From Flavobacterium erciyesense (GTDB taxonomy: Bacteria > Bacteroidota > Bacteroidia > Flavobacteriales > Flavobacteriaceae), in the NCBI RefSeq assembly GCF_018069925.1, contig NZ_JAGPXB010000011.1, positions 51,933-115,932 of the forward strand: 64,000 bases of DNA, written 5' to 3'. This document shows positions 42,455 to 50,710 of the stretch, one piece after another. Position 1 is the stretch's first letter. Every line of letters begins with the position of its first letter. Under the pieces are notes generated by a model. It did no database searches and was not told where the DNA came from. It was given only the letters and a program-made list of their open reading frames with translations. The position numbers and the translations under genes are program-made.

Positions 42455-43981
42455 ATGAACACAACTAAAACAATCCAATCGGCATTAATCTCTGTCTTCT
42501 CAAAAGAAGGACTCGAACCGATAGTAAGACAACTAAACAGTCAAAATGTTACAATTTATTCTACTGGTGGTACAGAAGATTTCATAAAAAATTTAGGAAT
42601 TCCTGTTGTACCCGTTGAAGATGTTACTTCATACCCTTCTATTTTGGGCGGAAGAGTAAAAACTTTGCACCCAAAAGTTTTCGGCGGAATCTTAAACCGT
42701 CAAGATAACGAAAGCGATGTACAGCAAATGAAGGAGTTTGATATTCCTCAAATTGATTTGGTAATTGTTGACTTATACCCATTTGAAAAAACCGTCGCAT
42801 CGGGCGCAAGCGAAGCTGATATTATTGAAAAAATTGATATTGGTGGTATTTCTTTAATTCGTGCAGCTGCAAAGAATTTTAAAGATACTGTAATCGTTTC
42901 ATCGATGGAACAGTACGGATTATTTCTAGAAACCATCATTAAACAAAACGGAGCAACTACTTTAGAGGACAGAAAATTGTTTGCTACAAAAGCTTTTCAT
43001 GTGTCCTCACACTATGACGGAGCTATTTTTAACTATTTCAACACTGACGAAACCATTTACAAAGAAAGTATTGCGAATGGTCAAGTACTTCGATATGGAG
43101 AAAACCCACACCAAAAAGGATTTTTCTTTGGAGACTTTAACGCTATGTTCAACAAAGTTCACGGAAAAGAACTTTCATATAATAACTTATTAGATGTAGA
43201 TGCCGCGGTTAATTTAATTCAAGAATTTAAAAACGACGGTCCTACATTTGCTATTCTTAAACACAACAACGCTTGCGGTCTAGCTACAAGACCAACAATT
43301 AGCGAAGCTTACTTAGCAGCTTTGGCTTGCGACCCAACTTCAGCTTTTGGAGGAGTGTTAATTGCTAACACAACCATTGATGTAGCTACAGCGCAAGAAA
43401 TCAACGCTTTGTTCTGCGAAGTAGTGATTGCCCCTGCTTTTGATGCAGAGGCGCTTACCATTTTACAAGAAAAGAAAAACAGAATCATTCTTGTTCAAAA
43501 TGAAGTTGCATTACCGGAGAAACAAGTTCGTACTTGCCTAAATGGACTTTTAATTCAGGACAGAAACAACAGCACTGATACTAAAGAGGACCTAAAAACC
43601 GTTACACTAACAGCGCCTACGGAGCAAGAGGTAGAAGATTTAATTTTTGCATCTAAAATTTGTAAAAACACAAAATCGAACACCATTGTTTTTGCTAAAA
43701 ACGGTACGCTTATTGCTTCAGGTACGGGACAAACTTCAAGAGTTGACGCGTTAATGCAAGCTGTAGAAAAAGCGAAAAATTTCGGATTTGATTTACAAGG
43801 AGCTTCAATGGCTAGTGATGCTTTTTTCCCATTTCCTGATTGTGTAGAACTTGCCAAAAAAGCAGGAATTACAGCAGTAATTCAGCCGGGAGGATCGATC
43901 AAAGATGAACTAAGCATCAATTACTGTAACGAAAATAATCTTGCAATGGTATTTACAGGAACGCGTCATTTTAAACATTAA
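42455..43981 (+). CDS. purH: Bifunctional AICAR transformylase / IMP cyclohydrolase
   Basis: Last two steps of IMP synthesis. From the ATG at 42455, 508 aa. The N-terminal methylglyoxal-synthase-like cyclohydrolase domain (residues ~1-190) carries YSTGGTEDFI, ILGGRVKTLHPKVFGGIL and IVDLYPFEKT. The AICARFT domain begins LRYGENPHQKGFFFG and has the catalytic Lys/His region ILKHNNACGLA and the C-terminal SDAFFPFPDCVELA, VIQPGGSIKD. The promoter box position rules out the earlier TTG. mreB follows after about 50 bp with its own -7 box. Confidence 0.97.
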   Translation: MNTTKTIQSALISVFSKEGLEPIVRQLNSQNVTIYSTGGTEDFIKNLGIPVVPVEDVTSYPSILGGRVKTLHPKVFGGILNRQDNESDVQQMKEFDIPQIDLVIVDLYPFEKTVASGASEADIIEKIDIGGISLIRAAAKNFKDTVIVSSMEQYGLFLETIIKQNGATTLEDRKLFATKAFHVSSHYDGAIFNYFNTDETIYKESIANGQVLRYGENPHQKGFFFGDFNAMFNKVHGKELSYNNLLDVDAAVNLIQEFKNDGPTFAILKHNNACGLATRPTISEAYLAALACDPTSAFGGVLIANTTIDVATAQEINALFCEVVIAPAFDAEALTILQEKKNRIILVQNEVALPEKQVRTCLNGLLIQDRNNSTDTKEDLKTVTLTAPTEQEVEDLIFASKICKNTKSNTIVFAKNGTLIASGTGQTSRVDALMQAVEKAKNFGFDLQGASMASDAFFPFPDCVELAKKAGITAVIQPGGSIKDELSINYCNENNLAMVFTGTRHFKH

Positions 43982-43987
43982 TTTGTT

Positions 43988-43995
43988 TAACTTTG
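43988..43995 (+). promoter_or_regulatory. -7 box of mreB
   Basis: TAACTTTG, exact TAnnTTTG, just after the purH stop and 39 bases before the mreB ATG. Confidence 0.5.
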
Positions 43996-44034
43996 TCCGT
44001 CACAAATTTTTAACTTTTAACCCTTAAAAAACTT

Positions 44035-45063
44035 ATGGGATTTTTTGATTTCATGACCGAGGATATTGCGATAGACCTTGGTACCGCTAATACTTTAATC
44101 ATACACAATGATAAAGTCGTAATAGACAGCCCTTCGATAGTTGCACGCGATAGGATTTCTGGCAAAATCATTGCTGTTGGTAAAGAAGCCAACATGATGC
44201 AAGGAAAGACACATGAAAACATAAAGACAATAAGACCTTTGAAAGATGGTGTAATTGCAGATTTTGATGCATCTGAAAAAATGATTAGTATGTTTATTAA
44301 AAGCATACCTGCATTAAAAAAACGAATGTTCACTCCTGCATTACGCATGGTAGTTTGTATTCCATCTGGAATTACCGAAGTTGAAATGCGTGCTGTAAAA
44401 GAGTCGTGTGAGCGTGTAAATGGTAAAGAAGTTTACTTAATTCACGAGCCGATGGCTGCAGCAATTGGTATTGGTATTGATATCATGCAACCAAAAGGAA
44501 ACATGATTGTAGATATTGGTGGTGGTACTACTGAAATTGCGGTTATTGCTTTGGGTGGAATCGTATGTGACAAATCGGTTAAAATTGCAGGTGACGTTTT
44601 TACCAACGATATTGTATACTACATGCGTACACAGCACAATTTATTTGTGGGAGAAAGTACTGCTGAAAAAATAAAAATCCAAATTGGAGCTGCAATCGAA
44701 GATCTTGAAACTCCTCCAGAAGATATGTCAGTACAAGGTAGAGATTTGTTAACTGGTAAACCAAAACAAGTAGAGGTTTCATACCGTGAAATTGCAAAAG
44801 CGCTGGACAAATCAATTCAACGAATTGAAGATGCTGTCATGGAAACGCTTTCTCAAACTCCGCCTGAATTAGCAGCAGATATTTACAATACTGGTATTTA
44901 CTTAGCAGGTGGTGGATCTATGTTGAGAGGTTTAGACAAAAGAATTTCTCAGAAAACAGACTTACCAGTTTATATTGCTGAAGACCCTTTACGTGCAGTT
45001 GTGCGTGGAACGGGAATGGCACTAAAAAACATCGTAAAATTTAAAAGTATATTAATTAAATAA
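44035..45063 (+). CDS. mreB: Rod-shape actin homologue MreB
   Basis: A 342-aa actin-fold ATPase that polymerises under the membrane and guides side-wall synthesis. Motifs: phosphate 1 DLGTANTLI, connect/phosphate 2 IVDIGGGTTEIAVIALGG (residue ~160) and adenosine LAGGGSMLRGLD near residue 286. Amphipathic N-terminus MGFFDFMTEDIAIDLGT. First gene of the mreBCD-pbp2-rodA operon; a hairpin separates it from mreC. Confidence 0.98.
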   Translation: MGFFDFMTEDIAIDLGTANTLIIHNDKVVIDSPSIVARDRISGKIIAVGKEANMMQGKTHENIKTIRPLKDGVIADFDASEKMISMFIKSIPALKKRMFTPALRMVVCIPSGITEVEMRAVKESCERVNGKEVYLIHEPMAAAIGIGIDIMQPKGNMIVDIGGGTTEIAVIALGGIVCDKSVKIAGDVFTNDIVYYMRTQHNLFVGESTAEKIKIQIGAAIEDLETPPEDMSVQGRDLLTGKPKQVEVSYREIAKALDKSIQRIEDAVMETLSQTPPELAADIYNTGIYLAGGGSMLRGLDKRISQKTDLPVYIAEDPLRAVVRGTGMALKNIVKFKSILIK

Positions 45064-45070
45064 TAAAGAT

Positions 45071-45110
45071 TTACAACTCCAATACCATTCTAACAGTATT
45101 GGAGTTTACC
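45071..45110 (+). terminator. Hairpin between mreB and mreC
   Basis: A perfect 11-bp stem, AACTCCAATAC (45075-45085) with GTATTGGAGTT (45096-45106), followed by only a weak T-rich stretch. It is likely a partial terminator or RNA-end stabiliser that would raise MreB over MreC/D. Confidence 0.5.
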
Positions 45111-45150
45111 TCTTTTACATTAACTTATTTGACCTCTATAACCGAATACA

Positions 45151-45975
45151 ATGCAGCAAATATTTAATTTTATTTTTAAAAACAGTAACAGAATACTGTT
45201 TTTGCTGCTTTTAAGCATTTCCTTGGCGCTTACCGTTCAATCTCACTCCTTTCACCGCAGCAAGATTATTAGCTCTGCCAATTTCTTAAGTGGTGGCGTT
45301 TACGAAAAACTAAATAGCTTTGATGAATATTTGAATTTAAAGACCGAGAATGAAGCGCTAGCACAAGAAAACGCTCTACTTCGTAATGCTTTATTCAAAA
45401 TTGAAGACACTGCGACTGTTAAACAAATTGACAGTGTTAAAGGGGTAAAACCAACTGACATCATTGTTTCAAAAGTAATCAGAAACTCTTATAATGTGTA
45501 TGAAAACTATCTCACACTTAACTCAGGTGCTAAAGATGGTGTCAAACCAGACATGGGTGTAGTTAATAGCTTAGGTATTGTAGGAATCATAGAAAACACA
45601 TCAACCAATTATTCTACAGTAATTAGCATATTGAACAAACGTTCTCAAATTAATGCTAAAATTAAAAAATCAAATCATTTTGGTTCTTTGAACTGGAATG
45701 GTAAAAGCACTGGTTTTGTTCAGTTAACTGATTTGCCCAGGCTAGCAATGATTAAAATTGGAGATACAATTGTAACTGGTGGACAATCTGTAATTTTTCC
45801 AGAAAACATTAACATTGGAACTATTTCAAAAATATATAGAGACAAGCAAACCAATTTTTACACATTGGACGTAAAGCTTTTTAATGATATGACTAACTTA
45901 GGTCACGTATACATCATTAAGAGAAAAGACAGACAAGAAATCATTAATTTAGAAAAAAGAGAAAAAGATGAATAG
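45151..45975 (+). CDS. mreC: Rod shape-determining protein MreC
   Basis: A 274-aa protein: one N-terminal membrane segment (ILFLLLLSISLALTVQS), a coiled coil (YLNLKTENEALAQENALLRNALF) and a two-barrel periplasmic domain (VISILNKRSQINAKIKKSNHFGSL, GDTIVTGGQSVIFPENINIGTI). It links MreB to the PBP2-RodA synthase. The last codons overlap mreD by eight bases. Confidence 0.95.
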   Translation: MQQIFNFIFKNSNRILFLLLLSISLALTVQSHSFHRSKIISSANFLSGGVYEKLNSFDEYLNLKTENEALAQENALLRNALFKIEDTATVKQIDSVKGVKPTDIIVSKVIRNSYNVYENYLTLNSGAKDGVKPDMGVVNSLGIVGIIENTSTNYSTVISILNKRSQINAKIKKSNHFGSLNWNGKSTGFVQLTDLPRLAMIKIGDTIVTGGQSVIFPENINIGTISKIYRDKQTNFYTLDVKLFNDMTNLGHVYIIKRKDRQEIINLEKREKDE

Positions 45976-46474
45976 CACCTTGTTAGTCAATATTCTCCGT
46001 TTCATTCTGTTGTTGGCGCTCCAAATTATTGTATTCAACAATATGAATTTCTTGGGCTACATCAGTCCGTTTCCTTATATTTTATTCATCATTTTATACC
46101 CTGTAAATGGTAATAAAGCAGGACTTATTGCTGCGAGTTTTGCAATGGGTATTATCATGGATCTTTTTAGCAACTCTGGAGGAACACATGCAACAGCCTC
46201 ACTCATGCTTGCTTACTTACGACCTTACTTGTTCAAGTTTGCTTTTGGATTAAGTTATGAGTACCAAACGATTCGATTAAATGATGTTTTGACACCACAA
46301 CGGTTTACATTTATTTTGCTATCCGTTATTATCCATCATTTCACCTTATTTTTATTAGAAGCGTTTCAATTGAGTTTTCTACTTGACACCTTAATTACTA
46401 CGCTTTTAAGTACTTTATTTACGATATTAATTTGCATCATAATCATCTATCTTATTAAGCCAAACAAACGATGA
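45968..46474 (+). CDS. mreD: Rod shape-determining protein MreD
   Basis: A 168-aa inner-membrane protein with about five hydrophobic segments (LLALQIIVFNNMNFLGYISP; FILLSVIIHHFTLFLLE). The short charged loops and position between mreC and pbp2, with overlaps on both sides (8 and 4 bases), support the call more than any motif. Confidence 0.9.
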   Translation: MNSTLLVNILRFILLLALQIIVFNNMNFLGYISPFPYILFIILYPVNGNKAGLIAASFAMGIIMDLFSNSGGTHATASLMLAYLRPYLFKFAFGLSYEYQTIRLNDVLTPQRFTFILLSVIIHHFTLFLLEAFQLSFLLDTLITTLLSTLFTILICIIIIYLIKPNKR

Positions 46475-48429
46475 GAAAAGCCTTGTTGCCCTCTTTGATC
46501 ATAATCGCTACTTTACTGCTGGTAATCCGTATATTTTATTTACAAATTGTAGACGAAACTTCAAAATTAGAGTCCGAGAACAACGCCATCAAAAAACAAT
46601 ACGAATATCCGGAACGTGGCTATATTTTTGATCGTCATGGTAAATTGCTTGTAGCCAACCAAGCATCGTATGATATCATGGTTATTCCGAGAGAAGTAAA
46701 AGAAACGGATACTACCGAGTTTTGTCAACTTTTGAATATCACCAAGGATGATTTTATCAAAAAAATCGAAAAAGCTAAGGTGTACAGCCCTAGACTTCCA
46801 TCAGTATTCTTATCGCAATTGAACAAAGCTGAGTTTGCAGCATTTCAAGAAAAATTACGAAAATACAAAGGATTCTACTTCCAAAAGCGTTCACTACGAG
46901 ATTATGAAGTAAACTTTGGCGCAAATATTTTTGGATTTATCACCCAAGTAAACGAAAAATTAGTTGCAAAAAATCCCTATTATAACAGTGGTGATTTAAT
47001 TGGCCGCCAAGGAGTTGAAGAAAGTTACGAGGATTTACTTCGTGGAGTTAAGGGTGTGAAATACATTCAAAAAGATAAATTCAACAGAGAAATAGGCTCT
47101 TATAAAAATGGTAAATACGACACGATTGCCGTACAAGGAGAAGACATCAACCTAACACTGGATGCCGAAATCCAAAAATATGGTGAAGAACTGATGATTA
47201 ATAAACGTGGCGGAATTGTTGCCATCGAACCAAAAACAGGTGAAATATTAGCATTAGTAAGCGCTCCATCTTATGATCCAGGAATTTTAGTTGGACGACA
47301 ACGCTCTAAAAACTATACCGCTTTATACCGAGATTCTATTGCAAAACCTTTGTATGATCGTGGTTTGTTAGCAGAATATCCACCTGGATCACCTTTCAAA
47401 ATTTTAACTGGACTAGTCGCTTTACAAGAAGGCGTAATTGACGAAAACACAACCGTTTCATGCCGTCATGGTTTTAGTTACGCCCGCGGCCGTTTTATGG
47501 GATGCCACTGCCATGGTGGCGCCTTACAATTGCATCGTGGTATATTTGAATCTTGTAACTCCTACTTTGCTACTGCCTACATGAAAACAATAAACAAATA
47601 TGCTAAACCATCATATGCGGTTGATGTGTGGAGTAAACACATCAAAAGTTTTGGATTGGGAGAATTCATGGGCTACGATTTACCAATTGGAAGAAGAGGA
47701 AACATTCCAACTTCAAAAACATACAAACGTATTTATCCAAACGGCGGCTGGAGAAGCACTACCATCGTTTCTAATTCAATAGGTCAAGGAGAGGTTTTAA
47801 TGACACCTATTCAATTAGCTAATATGATGGCGACAGTAGCCAATGAAGGCTATTACTACACCCCTCATATCATCAAACGAATTGAAGGACACAAGATTGA
47901 TAAAAAATTCACAACAAAACATGTCACAACAATTGATAAGCAATTTTTTAAACCCATCATCAGTGGTTTGTTTGATGTGTACAATTTAGGAACTGCAAAA
48001 GGTTTACGAGTAGAAGGAATTAATATTTGCGGGAAAACTGGTACTGCCGAAAATTTTGCAAAAATTGGTGGTGTTCGAGTAAAAATGGAAGATCATTCGA
48101 TATTTGTAGCCTTTGCCCCGATGGAAAACCCAAAAATAGCAATCGCTGTTATGGTCGAAAACGGAGGATATGGAGCAACTATTGCAGGTCCTATTGCTAG
48201 TTTGATGATCGAAAAGTACCTTCGTAAAAAAATAACTAGAACTGACTTAGAAAAACGAATTTTAGAAACTAGCTTGCAATCTCGTTATGCTAAATTAGGA
48301 GGTCTTTCAGATATTGTTAAAGCCCAACTGCGCGCTGCCGATTCTATTAAAAAATTGAAATCGCAACCTGCACAAAAAGTAAAAGTAGACACTACAAAAG
48401 CTAAAAAACAAGTTATAGCAGCAAAATGA
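46471..48429 (+). CDS. mrdA: Penicillin-binding protein 2 (cell-elongation transpeptidase)
   Basis: A 652-aa class B PBP: N-terminal membrane anchor (LPSLIIIATLLLVIRIFYL), PBP dimerisation domain (IKKQYEYPERGYIFDRHGK), then the transpeptidase. Active-site S307-P-F-K310 (most PBP2s have STFK), SxN motif SCNSYF and K522-T-G in CGKTGTAEN. Lys/Ala-rich tail at the C-terminus. Cross-links side-wall peptidoglycan with its partner glycosyltransferase RodA, whose ATG overlaps the stop by four bases. Target of beta-lactams. Confidence 0.96.
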   Translation: MRKALLPSLIIIATLLLVIRIFYLQIVDETSKLESENNAIKKQYEYPERGYIFDRHGKLLVANQASYDIMVIPREVKETDTTEFCQLLNITKDDFIKKIEKAKVYSPRLPSVFLSQLNKAEFAAFQEKLRKYKGFYFQKRSLRDYEVNFGANIFGFITQVNEKLVAKNPYYNSGDLIGRQGVEESYEDLLRGVKGVKYIQKDKFNREIGSYKNGKYDTIAVQGEDINLTLDAEIQKYGEELMINKRGGIVAIEPKTGEILALVSAPSYDPGILVGRQRSKNYTALYRDSIAKPLYDRGLLAEYPPGSPFKILTGLVALQEGVIDENTTVSCRHGFSYARGRFMGCHCHGGALQLHRGIFESCNSYFATAYMKTINKYAKPSYAVDVWSKHIKSFGLGEFMGYDLPIGRRGNIPTSKTYKRIYPNGGWRSTTIVSNSIGQGEVLMTPIQLANMMATVANEGYYYTPHIIKRIEGHKIDKKFTTKHVTTIDKQFFKPIISGLFDVYNLGTAKGLRVEGINICGKTGTAENFAKIGGVRVKMEDHSIFVAFAPMENPKIAIAVMVENGGYGATIAGPIASLMIEKYLRKKITRTDLEKRILETSLQSRYAKLGGLSDIVKAQLRAADSIKKLKSQPAQKVKVDTTKAKKQVIAAK

Positions 48430-49661
48430 AAAACCAAAGCATCACCAACAATATCGACTGGATAAGCATTATCATTTATTCTGTATTAGTTATTTTAGGG
48501 TGGCTCAACATCTACTCTTCCTCATTATCATCGATGGAAGGCACCTCTGATAAGCAGTTGATTTTTATTGTATTGACCATACCTTTAATTTTTACAGTAG
48601 TCTCAATTGACGGCAAATTTTATGAAAAATATGCCAGTATTATTTTTGGAGTTTCCCTATTGTCATTAATGGGTTTATTCTTATTCGGGAAAACTATTGC
48701 TGGACAACGTTGTTGGTACGCCATAGGTAGTTTTACCTTACAGCCATCTGAATTTGCAAAAGCAGCAACATCATTGGCATTAGCTAAATTTTTGAGTGAC
48801 ACACAAATTAATTTAAAAGAAACAAACAGGCAAATACAAGCCCTTGCGATAATCTTTTTGCCGGTGTTACTCATATTGCCGCAACCCGATCCCGGAAGTG
48901 CTTTGATTTACAGTATTTTCATAATCGTTTTGTACCGAGAAGGACTTCCTGCATGGTACGTTTGGACAGGTTTCATTACAATTTTACTGTTTGTTTTGAC
49001 CTTAGTTTTTGAACCACAATACATCATTTTAGCCGCATTAGCTGTTTTATTGTTTGTACATTTTAAATCACGCTTAGCTGATCGAAATGCAATTATGAGC
49101 ACGATTCTACTCGTTTTAATTACTGGCTTTGTATTTTCTGTAGATTACATCTTTGATAATGTTTTTAAACAACACCACCGCGATCGTTTTAATATTTTAC
49201 TAGGGAAATCTGTAGATATGAACGGAACAGGTTACAATACCAATCAATCTGAAATTGCTATTGGATCAGGAGGATGGCTAGGAAAAGGTTTTCTGGAAGG
49301 AACTCAAACTAAAGGTGGATTTGTACCCGAACAACATACCGATTACATCTTTACTACAGTAGGTGAAGAATGGGGATTTGCTGGCTCATTGCTGGTACTT
49401 GGTTTATTTGCTGGTTTACTATTAAGAATCATTTACTTAGCTGAGAGACAAAAAACAAAGTTCAGTAGAGTTTATGGTTATTGTGTAGCTGGAATTTTGT
49501 TTACCCACTTTTTTGTCAATATCGCTATGGTATCTGGTATCTTCCCTACTATTGGTGTTCCATTACCATTTTTCTCTTACGGAGGATCAGGGCTATGGGG
49601 TTTTACCATTTTGCTTTTTATTTTTATAAAAATGGACGCTAACAAAGTAAATGAGTGGTAG
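48426..49661 (+). CDS. rodA: Peptidoglycan glycosyltransferase RodA (SEDS family)
   Basis: A 411-aa SEDS protein with about ten membrane segments. Conserved pieces: AGQRCWYAIGSFTLQPSEFAK (the W and QPSE signature), LPQPDPGSAL (contains the essential Asp) and the C-terminal PTIGVPLPFFSYGGSGLWG. It polymerises lipid II during elongation with PBP2. Last gene of the rod-shape operon, convergent with the nuclease gene 17 bp away and without a clear terminator between them. Confidence 0.96.
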   Translation: MKNQSITNNIDWISIIIYSVLVILGWLNIYSSSLSSMEGTSDKQLIFIVLTIPLIFTVVSIDGKFYEKYASIIFGVSLLSLMGLFLFGKTIAGQRCWYAIGSFTLQPSEFAKAATSLALAKFLSDTQINLKETNRQIQALAIIFLPVLLILPQPDPGSALIYSIFIIVLYREGLPAWYVWTGFITILLFVLTLVFEPQYIILAALAVLLFVHFKSRLADRNAIMSTILLVLITGFVFSVDYIFDNVFKQHHRDRFNILLGKSVDMNGTGYNTNQSEIAIGSGGWLGKGFLEGTQTKGGFVPEQHTDYIFTTVGEEWGFAGSLLVLGLFAGLLLRIIYLAERQKTKFSRVYGYCVAGILFTHFFVNIAMVSGIFPTIGVPLPFFSYGGSGLWGFTILLFIFIKMDANKVNEW

Positions 49662-49678
49662 TTAGCACCAACTAATTA

Positions 49679-50560
49679 CTAGTATCTTTCGTCCTCTAAA
49701 AATCGCCAAGACCGTATATTTGATTCGCTTTCGAGTTGGTTTTCTAGCGCATCTGTTAGCTTAGGAAAAAAATCGATACCTGTTATTTTTTCGATAGCAT
49801 CAACAGTCACTACATAATCTTCAAGGGGTAAATCGCTCGCCCGATTTGGAATCATAAAAGCTATCATCTTTGGCTTATTCGCATTTCTAACGAATACAAT
49901 TTTATAAAAATAGTCAGGTACAGCAACTTTTTCGCGACCAATTGTTTTTAAATTTGAGTTTAAAACACCTGCTGTAACAACCATAACCTTATCGTATTCT
50001 TTTGCCCACAAGCGTACATTTTGCTCCAAAGAATTCCATATTCCTCCATTGAAATCTTTCTCTTGAGGTGATATGTTACTTGTCAAAAAAGTACTAGTGT
50101 AAGCTTCGTAATCAAATTCCATATCAGCAGCCGGACACAAATGTCCTTTGTCATACTCTGTATTTTTATAATTTCTCCAATCAGCAGAGCGGGTTTCTAC
50201 TTTGTCATCTTCAATAAAAAAAGGGCGTTTAAAATTGCTGTTCACAACGTTTTCCTTCTTTAACTCATAGGCAACCCATTCTGCTTGCTCAAATTCTTCT
50301 AAATAACTTAATATGTAATATTGATGTTCAATGACTGCAGCAGTTGTGGCTGTTGGAAGAAGCGTCTTCCAATTGTCAGTTTCATCTATTGCGGAAGTAT
50401 CCTTTTGTGCGGAATCATTAGCTCTACTTTGCACTTGCTCCTGAGAGGTATCTATTTCAGAACGTGTTTGTTCTTGCTTACAAGACATAAATAAGCAAAC
50501 TGTCGTTATAGACATTAAAAAAAACGATATTGAAGGGCTATTTCGAGGAAAAGTAAACAT
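49679..50560 (-). CDS. DNA/RNA non-specific endonuclease, lipoprotein
   Basis: A 293-aa nuclease of the NucA/EndoG beta-beta-alpha-Me family. The active-site motif DRGH reads NTEYDKGHLCPAADM (Lys for Arg), with the metal-binding Asn in FLTSNISPQEKDFNGGIWNSLE. Lipoprotein signal ending CLFMSCK, so it is likely anchored at the outer membrane and acts outside the cytoplasm, for nutrient nucleic acids or DNA clearance. No inhibitor gene is adjacent. Confidence 0.88.
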   Translation of the reverse strand: MFTFPRNSPSISFFLMSITTVCLFMSCKQEQTRSEIDTSQEQVQSRANDSAQKDTSAIDETDNWKTLLPTATTAAVIEHQYYILSYLEEFEQAEWVAYELKKENVVNSNFKRPFFIEDDKVETRSADWRNYKNTEYDKGHLCPAADMEFDYEAYTSTFLTSNISPQEKDFNGGIWNSLEQNVRLWAKEYDKVMVVTAGVLNSNLKTIGREKVAVPDYFYKIVFVRNANKPKMIAFMIPNRASDLPLEDYVVTVDAIEKITGIDFFPKLTDALENQLESESNIRSWRFLEDERY

Positions 50561-50647
50561 AGAAGTATTATTTGGTATCTTAATCCAAATATAGCTAAAA
50601 ACACAGCTATTAATTACACATTAATCGCTACTCAAAATAGAGCGTAT

Positions 50648-50690
50648 AAAAAAACGCGCAAGGTACATATCGTATCCTGCGCGCTTTAAT
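50648..50690 (-). terminator. Terminator of the tail-specific protease gene
   Basis: On the minus strand, a GC-rich stem (GCGCAGGATAC with GTACCTTGCGC, two mismatches) followed by a T-run; 20 bp after the protease stop. Confidence 0.7.
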
Positions 50691-50710
50691 AAATTTATCT
50701 TATATGAGAT

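Noticed and set aside
49679..50560. Toxin/immunity pair for the exported nuclease
   Set aside because: The protein is a lipoprotein with no delivery domain, and the neighbours are rodA and a tail-specific protease; no immunity-like ORF is adjacent.
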